DNA from: DASXQK01 sp963724385
GTDB lineage: Bacteria > Pseudomonadota > Alphaproteobacteria > Dongiales > Dongiaceae
Direction of reading: 5' to 3'
Assembly: GCA_963724385.1 (NCBI GenBank)
Contig: CAVRUJ010000002.1
Coordinates: 930,001 to 994,000 of the forward strand
Length of the DNA stretch: 64,000 nucleotides
A model generated the notes under the pieces. It was not told where the DNA came from. It worked only from the letters and a program-made list of their open reading frames with translations, and did not search any database. This document shows positions 1 through 10,311 of this stretch, piece by piece (position 1 is the first letter of the stretch; each line of letters starts with the position of its first letter). The position numbers and the translations under genes are program-made.

Positions 1-1
1 C

Positions 2-1376
2 ATGCTCACCGTGGCCGTCGCCGTTTCAAACGTCGTCCTGCGGCGCCTGGCTTCGGATCAGGAGCTTCATCTCCAACAACTCGCGGACTCCTATCTGGAT
101 GGGTTGTCCGCGGCTATCCAGCCGAACCTGCTCCGCCGCGATGTCTGGGAGACTTTCGACGCCCTCGATCGGGCCCGCGGCCTCTACCGGGCACTAAGGA
201 CAAAATATGCCCTTGTGGCTCTTCCAGACGGCTCGGTTCTGGCCGCGTCCGACCCCATCGCCTTTCCCACAGGAATGCCCGTACCCGCCAGCCTTGCCCA
301 GCGTTTCGCCACGGGCGACGGCCTTGCAATCGATGAAAAGCAGGGAAGCGCCTGGGTCAAGCGCACGTTCCGGCAGGATGGCCACGAACTCGGTGCAATT
401 CTGGCAGAATTCGATATCTCCAATCTGCTGCAGATCAGGCGCGAGGTGCTTTGGGCCCTTGTCCTCGCCAACGCCGGATTGGTTGCGGTGCTCAGCCTCG
501 CCGGCTATCTGGTCGTGCGACGCCTGCTGCAGCCCATCGCGGTCCTCACCGCGCATGTGCATCGCGCCGGGTCGGGCAAGCTCAAGGAGATCCCGCCAAC
601 GCTGCTGCGTGATGACGGATCCGAGATCGGTCAACTGGTGGCAAGCTTCAACCAGATGGCCAGCGCGATACGGGACCGGGAGCAACTTGCGATCAGGCTC
701 GCCAAGGAGGGCCGGAGCGTCCTCCTCGGCAAACTGGCTTCGGGCATGGCCCATGAGGTGAACAATCCTTTGGGGGGCATGCTTAATGTGATCGATACCC
801 TGAAAAAGCATGGCGAAGATGAGCAAACCCGGCTTCGCGCCCTTGACATTCTGGAGCGGGGTTTAACGGGAATTGCCAATGTCGTCCGGGCCACCTTGAC
901 TACATACAGAGGGCCCGCAGTTACGCCGGGCTTACGCTCGCGAGACGTGGACGATCTGCGTTTCCTGCTCCAGCATGAGCTGGCGCGGCGCAATCTGACT
1001 CTGCACTGGTCGAACAACCTGCCGGACGCGCTTCCTGTGGATGGTCTGACGCTGAGACAGGTGACCCTGAATCTCCTGCTGAATGCGTGCGCCGCCTCGC
1101 CGCCGAATTCTACTGTCGAATTCGAAGCAGAGACCGCCGGCCGAGGCGTTTCGGTTCGGATACAAGACTCGGGCCCCGGCCTGCCGCAAAATGTCCTCGA
1201 ACTTTTCAGAGACCCGCGAACGGTTCCTCAGGTCCCGACCGAGGAACTGGGTCTCGGCGTGTGGACCGTCTGCCGGCTGTTAGGCCGGATCGCCGGGCGG
1301 ATCGAAGTGCTTCGCTCAGACAATTCAGGAACCGACTTGCGCGTCACGATACCATTCGAGTCTGCAGAGGTGGTCG

Positions 1377-1390
<14 letters not shown>
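2..1390 (+). CDS. aioS: Sensor histidine kinase AioS (5' partial)
   Basis: Membrane sensor kinase of the arsenite-oxidation regulon; it is expected to phosphorylate the adjacent AioR. The 462 visible residues contain a periplasmic-type region, a membrane helix near 148-172, a HAMP linker near 170-222, a HisKA dimerisation helix with the phospho-acceptor His near residue 251 (motif GMAHEVNNPLGG), and a C-terminal HATPase domain with N-box (NLLLNACAAS) and G-box residues (DSGPGLP, GLGVWTV). The reading frame is open at the window edge, so the true N-terminus with the first membrane helix probably lies upstream. It overlaps aioR by 14 nt, which suggests translational coupling. The assignment to arsenite sensing rests on the gene order aioS-aioR-aioB-aioA; as an isolated sequence it would only be a generic NtrB-type kinase. 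Confidence 0.88.
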
Positions 1391-2717
<1,327 letters not shown>

Positions 2718-2839
2718 TCCTTGCTGGCGTTCGAGAACCCGAACACAGGCCGGCCGCGGCGTCCGCCCATCTGAACGCCGGCTGTCAAAAGACCCACCTG
2801 CGATACCGACACCGCCGTGATTTCCGAGTGTGGACGGTA

Positions 2840-2855
2840 TGGCACGCAACTTGCT
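2840..2855 (+). promoter_or_regulatory. Sigma-54 (-24/-12) promoter of aioBA
   Basis: TGGCACGCAACTTGCT matches the sigma-54 consensus (TGGCACG-N4-TTGC) with correct spacing between the -24 GG and -12 GC. It ends 41 nt before the aioB ATG, and the upstream gene is a sigma-54 activator with an intact GAFTGA loop. No AioR binding site was identified with confidence. Confidence 0.93.
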
Positions 2856-2896
2856 TAACCCCTAAGCGGAACAACACGCGCCGGGGAGGAAGCAAC

Positions 2897-3430
2897 ATGC
2901 GCAAATGCGACAAGTTGGTCGATGTGGGGCGGCGACATTTTCTACGGGGAGCTGCGACGGCAGTAGCCGGTGGCGCTGCAGCGACGGCCATGACAGCGGC
3001 CGGTCCAGCCGAGGCCAAGCCCACCTTCGCTCGCGTCAACTACCCGTCTCATAGGCTGGCGAATGTCAGCGACCTCAAAGTCGACCAGCCGCTCGAGATT
3101 ACCTATCCGGACGCTGATTCGCCTGGCGTGCTGATCAAGTTGGGAAGCCCGGCCGAGGGTGGAGTGGGTCCGGACGGCGACATCGTCGCATTCTCCACCT
3201 TGTGTCCGCACAAGGGCTTTCCCCTCCACTACATCGCCACAGACAAGAGCCTGAACTGTCCGGGCCACTATTCACGCTTCGACTGCGAAAAGGGCGGAAT
3301 GGAAATCTGGGGCCAGGCCACCGAAAACCTGCCGCAGTTCCTGCTGCGCGTCGACGGCAAAGGCGACATCTACGCCGAAGCGATCGACGACCTCATTTAC
3401 GGCCGCCTGACCAACGTCCTCAAGGCTTAG
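2897..3430 (+). CDS. aioB: Arsenite oxidase small (Rieske) subunit AioB
   Basis: 177-residue Rieske [2Fe-2S] subunit of periplasmic arsenite oxidase; it passes electrons from the AioA Mo/3Fe-4S centres to a c-type cytochrome. The start at 2897 gives a twin-arginine signal (GRRHFLRGA, residues 11-19) followed by an Ala-rich stretch, and it is preceded by GGGGAGGAAG. An in-frame extension upstream would run through the sigma-54 promoter and is rejected. The cluster ligands are C103-x-H105 and C121-x2-H124. The extra cysteine pair that forms a disulphide in some homologues is absent: the equivalent positions are F108 and G123, as in other alphaproteobacterial AioB. AioA follows after 12 nt, so the Tat signal on AioB probably exports the assembled AioAB heterodimer. 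Confidence 0.95.
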   Translation: MRKCDKLVDVGRRHFLRGAATAVAGGAAATAMTAAGPAEAKPTFARVNYPSHRLANVSDLKVDQPLEITYPDADSPGVLIKLGSPAEGGVGPDGDIVAFSTLCPHKGFPLHYIATDKSLNCPGHYSRFDCEKGGMEIWGQATENLPQFLLRVDGKGDIYAEAIDDLIYGRLTNVLKA

Positions 3431-3442
3431 GGAGAGACCAAC

Positions 3443-5905
3443 ATGGCATTCAAGCGCAATATCGACAGGCTGCCGATCCCGCCCAAGGACGCCAAGGTCC
3501 AAAACGTCACCTGCCACTTCTGCATCGTCGGCTGTGGTTACAAAGCCTACAGCTGGGAGGTGAACCGACAGGGCGGGCCATCTGCTGGCAGCAATGCCTT
3601 CGGGGCCAATCTGGCACTGCAGCAGGATACCGAGACGACGAATTGGTTCGCTCCCTCGATGTATAACATCGTGAAGCAGAACGGGCGCGACGTGCACCTC
3701 GTGATCAAGCCCGATCACGAATGTGTGGTGAACTCCGGATTGGGGTCGATTCGCGGTGCCCGCTTGGGCGAACTCTCATTCTCAGAGACGACTGGCAGTC
3801 AGGCCCAACGGCTGACCGACCCGTTGGTCTGGCGCTACGGCGCCCTCTATCCAACGTCATGGCAGGACGCGCTCGATCTCGTGGCCGACGTGACGCGGCG
3901 CGTGATCGAAGAGCAGGGCGAGGACGGCCTTATCGTCTCCGCGTTCGACCATGGCGGGGCGGGAGGCGGCTACGAAAACACCTGGGCCACCGGAAAGCTC
4001 TATTTTGAGAGCATGAAGATCAAGAACATCCGTATCCATAATCGGCCGGCCTACAACTCTGAGGTGCACGCTACGCGCGACATGGGGGTAGGCGAGCTTA
4101 ACAATTGCTATGAGGATGCGGAATTGGCCGACACGATCTTCGCTGTCGGGACCAACGCCCTGGAAACACAGACCAACTACTTCCTGAATCACTGGATCCC
4201 CAATCTACGAGGCACCTCGCTTCGGAAAAAGAATGCGCAATTGCCAGGAGAATCTCACAGCGCTGGTCGCATCGTGATAGTGGACCCCCGTCGCACCGTG
4301 ACCGTGAATGCTTGCGAAATCGAAGCGGGCAAGGAAAATGTTCTGCACTTGGCGATCAACTCAGGCACCGACTTAACCTTGTTCAACGCCCTCGTGACAT
4401 ACGTCTCCGATCAGGGGTGGATCGACAAGGAGTTCATCGCCGCTTCGACGAGCGGCCTCGATGCCATGCTGGCCGCCAATAAGACAAGTCTGGACGACGC
4501 GGCCAAGATCACCGGGCTTTCGGCCGACGACATTAAGAAGGCAGCTTCCTTCATCGCCGAACCCAAGGACGGCAAGCGTCGCCGCACGATGTTCGCCTAC
4601 GAGAAGGGCTTGATTTGGGGTAACGACAACTATCGCACCAATGGCGCCCTGGTGAATCTCGCCCTGGCGACCGGCAATATCGGTCGGCCTGGAGGAGGAT
4701 GCGTGCGCATGGGCGGGCATCAAGAAGGCTATGTGCGCCCTGACTATCCGGGCGGCAGGCCCGCGCCCTATGTCGATCAGCTGCTCATCGGCGGCAAGGG
4801 CGGTGTGCATCACATCTGGGACTGCGACCACTACAAGACCACGCTGAACGCCCTGGAATTCAAGACGGTATACAAAAAGCGGACCGACATGGTGAAGGAT
4901 GCGATGTCGAGCGTCGCTTACGGAGATCGAAACGCCCAGGTGGAGGCGATCATGGGCGCGATCCGCAAGGGCGGTCTGTTTAGCGTCGATGTCGACATCG
5001 TTCCGAGTAAGATCGGGCAGGCTGCGCATGTCATCCTGCCCGCGGCGACGGCAGGCGAGATGAACCTGACCTCGATGAACGGGGAGAGGCGCATGCGCCT
5101 CACGGAGCGGTACATGGACCCGCCCGGCCAGGCGATGCCGGATTGCCTAATCGTTGCCGGGCTCGCACAGGCCTTGGAGCGGTCCTGGCGTGCGGCCGGC
5201 AAGAACGATGTCGCCGACAAGTTCAAGGGTTATGACTGGAAGACCGAAGAAGATGCCTTCATGGACGGCTATCACGCCAATGCCAATGGCGGGAAATTCG
5301 TGACCTATGAGCGCCTGCGCGCTATGGGCACCAATGGGTTCCAGGAACCAGCGGTAGACTTCCGGGACGGCAAGATCATCGGGACGAAGCGCCTTTTTGC
5401 CAACGGCACGTTCAACAGCAAGGACGGCAAGGCCACCTTCATGGCTACGCAATGGCGCGGCCTGCAGGCGGAGGGGAAGCAGCAGGAGAAGGACAAGTTC
5501 GCGTTCCTCATCAACAACGGCAGGGCCAATCACGTATGGCAGTCGGCCTATCTGGACCAGCAGAACGATTTCGTCATGGATCGCTGGCCGCTGCCTTACA
5601 TCGACATGAACCCCGACGACATGAATGAGCTGAGCCTGCAGGAGGGCGACCTTGTCGAGGTGTACAACGACAACGGATCCACCCAAGCGATGGTCTACCC
5701 GACGCCCACGGCCAGGCCGAAGCAAACGTTCATGCTGTTTGCATTCCCGACGGGCCCGCAAGGCAACGTCGTTTCCAAGGGAGTGAACGAGCTGATCCTC
5801 CCGAACTACAAGCAAACCTGGGCCAACATCCGCAAGATCGCCTCGGCTCCGGAAGTGACCCGGCATTTGACGTTCAAGTCTCAGGAATACCTGCCTCCCA
5901 CCTGA
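3443..5905 (+). CDS. aioA: Arsenite oxidase large (molybdopterin) subunit AioA
   Basis: 820-residue catalytic subunit (DMSO reductase superfamily, bis-MGD Mo plus [3Fe-4S]) that oxidises arsenite to arsenate in the periplasm. The N-terminal motif C24-x2-C27-x3-C31 in the context CHFCIVGCGY is the arsenite-oxidase signature. It binds a 3Fe-4S rather than a 4Fe-4S cluster because the fourth cysteine is missing. Length and full-length character match the family. It has no signal peptide, consistent with co-export on AioB. The ribosome-binding site GGGAGAG lies just upstream of the ATG. It is the second gene of the aioBA-cytochrome c-moeA operon. No lesions were seen. Confidence 0.97.
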   Translation: MAFKRNIDRLPIPPKDAKVQNVTCHFCIVGCGYKAYSWEVNRQGGPSAGSNAFGANLALQQDTETTNWFAPSMYNIVKQNGRDVHLVIKPDHECVVNSGLGSIRGARLGELSFSETTGSQAQRLTDPLVWRYGALYPTSWQDALDLVADVTRRVIEEQGEDGLIVSAFDHGGAGGGYENTWATGKLYFESMKIKNIRIHNRPAYNSEVHATRDMGVGELNNCYEDAELADTIFAVGTNALETQTNYFLNHWIPNLRGTSLRKKNAQLPGESHSAGRIVIVDPRRTVTVNACEIEAGKENVLHLAINSGTDLTLFNALVTYVSDQGWIDKEFIAASTSGLDAMLAANKTSLDDAAKITGLSADDIKKAASFIAEPKDGKRRRTMFAYEKGLIWGNDNYRTNGALVNLALATGNIGRPGGGCVRMGGHQEGYVRPDYPGGRPAPYVDQLLIGGKGGVHHIWDCDHYKTTLNALEFKTVYKKRTDMVKDAMSSVAYGDRNAQVEAIMGAIRKGGLFSVDVDIVPSKIGQAAHVILPAATAGEMNLTSMNGERRMRLTERYMDPPGQAMPDCLIVAGLAQALERSWRAAGKNDVADKFKGYDWKTEEDAFMDGYHANANGGKFVTYERLRAMGTNGFQEPAVDFRDGKIIGTKRLFANGTFNSKDGKATFMATQWRGLQAEGKQQEKDKFAFLINNGRANHVWQSAYLDQQNDFVMDRWPLPYIDMNPDDMNELSLQEGDLVEVYNDNGSTQAMVYPTPTARPKQTFMLFAFPTGPQGNVVSKGVNELILPNYKQTWANIRKIASAPEVTRHLTFKSQEYLPPT

Positions 5906-5920
5906 GACGCGGGCCCCACC

Positions 5921-6304
5921 TTGCGCAGGATTGGGGCTGGAAGGCTGCTTGTCGCCGCATTCCTCCTTGCGGCGACAGGCATGCCCGCATTCGCCGGCGG
6001 CGACCCCGTAGCAGGTGCCTCAGTATTCCGGCAGTGCGCGTCGTGCCATATAGTGAACTCCACAGAGATGAAGATCGGCCCGGGCCTCAAAGGACTGTTC
6101 GGGCGAAGGGCGGGAACGGTCGCAGACTTTCCATACAGCCAAGCCATGAAGTCATCAGGCCTGACATGGAATGAAGACACGCTTCGGGCCTATCTCGCCA
6201 ACCCGAAAGCCAAGGTACCCGGCAACAAGATGGGGTTCGGCGGCGTCAAAGACCCGAAGAGGCTGGAGGATCTCTTGGCTTACTTGAAGCAGGCGACCAG
6301 ATAA
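5921..6304 (+). CDS. Class I cytochrome c, likely AioAB electron acceptor
   Basis: 127-residue periplasmic c-type cytochrome. The N-terminus is a Sec signal peptide (hydrophobic LLVAAFLLAATG, cleavage near AFAGG). One haem motif, CASCH, sits near residue 40, and a plausible axial Met lies near the C-terminus (NKMGFGG). The likely start is the TTG at 5921, because no ATG or GTG precedes the signal peptide in frame. It lies 15 nt after aioA and resembles the cytochrome c genes that follow aioBA in other alphaproteobacteria. The role as electron acceptor for arsenite oxidase is inferred from this position. Confidence 0.88.
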   Translation: MRRIGAGRLLVAAFLLAATGMPAFAGGDPVAGASVFRQCASCHIVNSTEMKIGPGLKGLFGRRAGTVADFPYSQAMKSSGLTWNEDTLRAYLANPKAKVPGNKMGFGGVKDPKRLEDLLAYLKQATR

Positions 6305-6356
6305 GCCCTGGGAAAACCTCCTGCCACGTCGGCAGCAGCTCAAAGGAACAGCCGGG

Positions 6357-7628
6357 ATGAATCAGTCGGTCAGGGTCGCCAATCCGGCTCTCGTTGAAAT
6401 CGATGAGGCCTTCGAGCGGATTGCAGCCCTCGCCTCGCCCATTGCGGGAATCGAGGTCGTCTCCCTCGATCACGCTGCGGGGAGAGTGGCCGTTGCCAAT
6501 ATTCCAAGTCCGATCGACCTCCCACCCTTCGACAACTCGGCCATGGATGGCTACGGGCTGGCATCGGCCGCGTCGAACTGCTCAGGCCCCTTCCGAGTCA
6601 GGTTGCGCGGCCGAATTTCGGCTGGTCAGGCGCCTGGGTCCGGCATCGGACCTGAGGAAGCGGTTCGGATCCTGACGGGTGCCCCCGTCCCTCCCGGGGT
6701 TCAGGCCGTCGTCCTGGAAGAAGCCTGCCAGCTCTTGGAAGATGGGCTCGTCGAGGTCAGGCGCAGTGTCGCACGCGGCGCCAACATCCGCCGGCGCGGC
6801 GAAGACGTTCCCGCCGGCGCTCTCATCGTCGAAGCCAACACCGTCCTCGACGCCCGCCACATCGCCATTCTTGCCGCCTGCGGCTTCGCATCCGTCACCG
6901 TCCGCCGGCGAGTTCGCGTGGGGCTGCTATCGACAGGGTCAGAACTGGAGGGGCCGGGCATTCCGCTTCGCGAAGGCGCGATCTACGATGCAAATGGCCC
7001 CATGCTGCGCGCTCTGGTGGCCAACGGGGGCAATGAAATCGTCGATCTCGGACGCGTCAAAGACGATCGCCGGCTTCTGTCGGAGACATTTGCCGGGGCC
7101 GCTCGTCATGTCGATCTCATCATCAGCTCAGGCGGGGTGTCCGGCAGTCCGGCGGATCACGTCGCGGCTGCCATAGCCGAAGCGGGCGGGTCGGCGGAGC
7201 TGTTCCGCTTGGCGCTCAAGCCCGGCAAGCCCCTGCTCGCAGGGCGAATCGGTGAGACCCCGTTGCTCGGTCTCCCCGGCAATCCGGGCTCGGCTCTGGT
7301 CAACTTTTACCTGTTCGGGCGGGCCCTTTTGGATCGCCAGAGGGGGCTGCAACCGAGGCGGCCGCGGGGCACGCCGGCCAGCATTACTACGGCCATCCAG
7401 CATGCCCGCGGGCGCACGGAATTCGCGGCTGCGCGCATCGTCGGTCATACAAGCGACGGTCGGCCGCGCGTCGACAGGATTACGCCTGCAGGCCCTGCCC
7501 GGCTGCGCGCTCTGACTATGGCAGATGGGTTCGTCGAGATTGCCTCAAGCGTCGGGGATCTGGCGGAGGACGCCCAGGTTCCCTTTCACCGGGCTGCCGA
7601 AGTGGCCGTAGTTACCGCCGCACCATAA
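6357..7628 (+). CDS. moeA: Molybdopterin molybdenumtransferase MoeA
   Basis: 423-residue MoeA, which inserts molybdate into adenylylated molybdopterin during Mo-cofactor synthesis. Family motifs are visible: FDNSAMDGYG near residue 60, the GGVSGSP segment of the MoCF/MogA-like domain, and LPGNPGSALVNF. The ATG is preceded by AAAGGAACAG. It is the last gene of the aioBA operon, where a dedicated moeA is common, so it probably boosts cofactor supply for AioA. A housekeeping copy elsewhere in the genome is likely. Confidence 0.93.
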   Translation: MNQSVRVANPALVEIDEAFERIAALASPIAGIEVVSLDHAAGRVAVANIPSPIDLPPFDNSAMDGYGLASAASNCSGPFRVRLRGRISAGQAPGSGIGPEEAVRILTGAPVPPGVQAVVLEEACQLLEDGLVEVRRSVARGANIRRRGEDVPAGALIVEANTVLDARHIAILAACGFASVTVRRRVRVGLLSTGSELEGPGIPLREGAIYDANGPMLRALVANGGNEIVDLGRVKDDRRLLSETFAGAARHVDLIISSGGVSGSPADHVAAAIAEAGGSAELFRLALKPGKPLLAGRIGETPLLGLPGNPGSALVNFYLFGRALLDRQRGLQPRRPRGTPASITTAIQHARGRTEFAAARIVGHTSDGRPRVDRITPAGPARLRALTMADGFVEIASSVGDLAEDAQVPFHRAAEVAVVTAAP

Positions 7629-7708
7629 CCGGCGTAGTCCAAATCCGAGAGGGCTTCCCCCATTCCGCCACATCAGCCTCATGTGAAAGGGCGTGGAAGC
7701 ATGGACAA

Positions 7709-8591
7709 TCACACTGTCTTGACCACATCCCATATCGCCATGGTGCCGTTGTAGAGTTCGGGTCCCGCGGGCGTAAATCCGTCGAGGGCCAATGTCGCCA
7801 GAATTTGTGCGCCCAGCGGATCGGACTGCATGTCCATGAGAGCCGAGCCAAAGGCCTTCAGTCTCGGCGTCTCGCTGACCGTCTTTGGGCTGACGATCGG
7901 CGGAAAGCCGAGCCAGTCCGATCGGCAGACAATCTTTGTCTTGTTGCGGAACTTCGGCTCCCGTTCGTTGAGTACTTCCCACACATAGCCGTCGATGCTG
8001 CCGCTCTCGGCCAGTCCGGTGCTGACCGCGCGCATGACGTTCTGGTGCCCGTAAGTGAAGAAGAACTGGCGAAAGAACTCCGCCGGGGTCGTGTGGCGAA
8101 GCGCCAGCAGATAGCGGGTAAAGAGATAGCCAGCCGTGCTGTCCGGATCGGAAAATGCGTGAACCGTTCCGCGTATGTCGTCGAAGGACCGTGCTTTGCT
8201 CTCCTGCTTCACGATGATGTAGGTCTGGTACAGCGGCTTCTGGTGATAGAGTGGCGCCGCGACGAGCGCCAGTTTGTCTTCATAGGCGACGTAAGGCCCG
8301 TCGCACACCCAGGCCGCATCGAGCTGCCCAGAAAGAAGCATGGCGGTGATCTCCTGGTAGGTCCGCCTTTGGACCAGCTGAACGGGCAGGTTCAGCTTCT
8401 GGGTCAGGTAACTGCGGAGCATCGAGAGGAGTTCGAACGTCGGAATCGAGAAAAACGGGCGTTAATCCGAAGTTGAAGACCTCGCTGGCACGAGATTGTA
8501 TTGGAAATATTGCTGCCAGGACCGCCAGTTTCCCGAGAAAACTGCGCCGGGAACACGTCGACTGACTCGAGGCGAGCCGATCCAGGAACAT
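7709..8591 (-). pseudogene. aioX: AioX-like arsenite-binding protein, +1 frameshift
   Basis: PhnD/phosphonate-binding-type periplasmic protein of the AioX class, which senses arsenite for AioS. The N-terminal part starts at the ATG at 8591, behind a strong GGGAGGGG ribosome-binding site, and has a twin-arginine-like signal (SRRSFLGK). It continues with FNFGLTPVFLDSD. The remainder (SMLRSYLTQKL, LVQRRTYQEIT, SGQLDAAWVCDGPYV, through to 7709) lies in another frame. One extra C near 8435 accounts for the break; without it the protein would be about 293 residues and continuous. A single Cys near residue 96 (DAAWVC) is a candidate arsenite ligand, as reported for a Cys in AioX. It is convergent with moeA rather than upstream of aioS, its usual place. 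Confidence 0.82.
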
Positions 8592-8653
8592 TGCGTCCCC
8601 TCCCTGCGGAGGCCCTTGGCCCGCGGCGCGGGCGCATCGCCGGCGCCATGCAG

Positions 8654-8682
8654 AGCCTAGCTTCCTTGAGCCATGCTAGGCT
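8654..8682. repeat. Inverted repeat upstream of aioX
   Basis: AGCCTAGC and its perfect complement GCTAGGCT are separated by 13 nt, about 65-90 bp upstream of the aioX start. A short T run follows on the plus strand. It may be an operator or a weak terminator. The rest of 8592-8910 shows no gene. Confidence 0.4.
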
Positions 8683-8915
8683 TTTCGTTGCCAAGTTGTC
8701 ATCGTTTAACAGGCTTCGCAGTTGCTCATGGCCCAGTGGCCTTTCTTCGCATGCTCCGGGAACATGTGCCGATGCACAGGTTTCTGACCGGTTGTCCGGG
8801 CGAGTCTATAGGCCAGCCCCTAATATGAGGGGCAACTACCGGGCGGGCGGCGGTCAACTCGCGCCCTGATCTGGGCTGATAAGGGACTTTTTGGGTGCTT
8901 TCCTCCTCGCCATTC

Positions 8916-8931
8916 TGGCACGAATCGTGCT
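8916..8931 (+). promoter_or_regulatory. Sigma-54-like site / palindrome before MFS-cobT
   Basis: TGGCACGAATCGTGCT has the -24 GG and -12 GC with the correct 10-nt separation and differs from the aioB promoter at three of 16 positions. It contains the palindrome GCACGA-A-TCGTGC, so it could instead be an operator. The short distance to the GTG start at 8948 would give a very short leader, which weakens the promoter reading. Confidence 0.4.
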
Positions 8932-8947
8932 GCCCGAGAGGACCGAC

Positions 8948-10144
8948 GTGAGTAGGCGGGCATCCCTGACCTTGCTTCTGCTCTGCGAGGTGGCCGGAAT
9001 GGCGCCCTGGTTCTCCGCTTCCGCAGTCGCGCCCTTCTTGCAGGCCCAACATGCCCTTTCGGGCTTTCAGCAGGCACTGCTCACAAGCAGCGTGCAGCTC
9101 GGATTCGCGGCGGGCACCCTGATCAGTGCCGCTCTCGGATTGGCCGACCGACTGGAGCCGCGGCGCTTCTTCGCGCTTGCCGCAACCTCGGCGGCCGCCT
9201 TTACCACGGCACTCTCATTCTCGCTGCCAGGAAGCGCCTGGGCAGCGCCTTTGCGCTTCGGCACCGGCTTTTGCCTTGCCGGAGTCTACCCCGTCGGCAT
9301 GCGCATCGCCGCGAGCTGGGCGAAGGACGATCTCGGCTTTCTGGTCGGCGCGTTGACCGGCGCCGTCACCCTTGGGGCGGCCACACCCCATCTGCTGAGT
9401 GCCTTTGGTGGGCTGCATTGGCAGGCAACCTTGTTGGGCGCGGCGGGCTGTGCCGCCTCCTCCGCCGCGCTGATCGGGCTGGTCGGCCTCGGCCCCCGGA
9501 TGGCCATGCCTCAGCGCTTCGACATCAGGGGCGCGCTCGAGCCATTGCACAACCGTCAGCTACTGCTTGCGGACCTCAGCTATCTGGGCCACGCCTGGGA
9601 GCTCGCCGGCATGTGGACCTGGATCGGGGCTTTCTTGGCTGCCAGCTTCGCAGCCCATGCCTCCTCGCCGAACAATGGTTCGGCCGCGGAGCTGATCGCT
9701 TTCTTCGTCATCGGCCTCGGGGCGCCGGGCTGCCCGCTCTCTGGTTACCTCGCCGATCGGATCGGACGGGACCGCGTGACCATCGGAACAATGGCCGTCA
9801 GCGGGTGCTGCGCCTTGCTCGTCGGCATGGCATTTGGGGGCCCGCCCTCGATCCTCGTCGCCATCTGTATCGTCTGGGGAATAGCCGTCGTCCCCGATGG
9901 GGCGCAATGCTCGGCGAGCGCAGCCGAGCTCTGCCGTGTTCATTGGGTCGGAACGGCGCTTACGGTCCAAACGTCGGTCGGCTTCCTGGTCACTCTCGTC
10001 CCGATTCACCTGATGCCGCTGCTGGTCGGGGTCCTCGGCTGGCGCTGGGCCTTCGCGCCCTTGGCCCTCGGACCCCTCCTGGGGATTTTGGCGGTGCTGT
10101 CGATGCGCCGGCCCCGGGTGGCGATTTCCGAGGCGCGAAGCTGA
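8948..10144 (+). CDS. MFS transporter, CynX/NarK-like
   Basis: 398-residue 12-helix major facilitator. The GTG at 8948 is preferred over the upstream TTG at 8891 because a GAGAGGA ribosome-binding site precedes it and the first membrane helix begins directly (LTLLLLCEVAG). Conserved loop-type residues (DRLEPRRF, after helix 2; YLADRIGRDRVTI, between the halves) fit the family. The substrate cannot be read from the sequence. Its position between the aio genes and cobT, and the sigma-54-like site upstream, suggest a role linked to arsenite oxidation or cobalamin use, but this is inference. Confidence 0.82.
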   Translation: MSRRASLTLLLLCEVAGMAPWFSASAVAPFLQAQHALSGFQQALLTSSVQLGFAAGTLISAALGLADRLEPRRFFALAATSAAAFTTALSFSLPGSAWAAPLRFGTGFCLAGVYPVGMRIAASWAKDDLGFLVGALTGAVTLGAATPHLLSAFGGLHWQATLLGAAGCAASSAALIGLVGLGPRMAMPQRFDIRGALEPLHNRQLLLADLSYLGHAWELAGMWTWIGAFLAASFAAHASSPNNGSAAELIAFFVIGLGAPGCPLSGYLADRIGRDRVTIGTMAVSGCCALLVGMAFGGPPSILVAICIVWGIAVVPDGAQCSASAAELCRVHWVGTALTVQTSVGFLVTLVPIHLMPLLVGVLGWRWAFAPLALGPLLGILAVLSMRRPRVAISEARS

Positions 10145-10311
10145 ACGAGTCAGCCATGGATCGCGAGATCTCAGCCGGGATCGCGAAGGGCGCAGCGAAG
10201 CTTGCGCCAGGCCGGCTCATTCGCTGGTCGCTTCCCATCCCGCAGCCGTCGCTCCGCGAGGCTTCGCCAACCCCGTCGGACGGCAGTATCGTCCTCATGG
10301 AGGTGCCGATC

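Noticed and set aside
10145..10311. Long N-terminal extension of cobT
   Set aside because: The extended frame runs antisense-like through the MFS gene; the ATG at 10312 has a proper ribosome-binding site and gives a normal family length.
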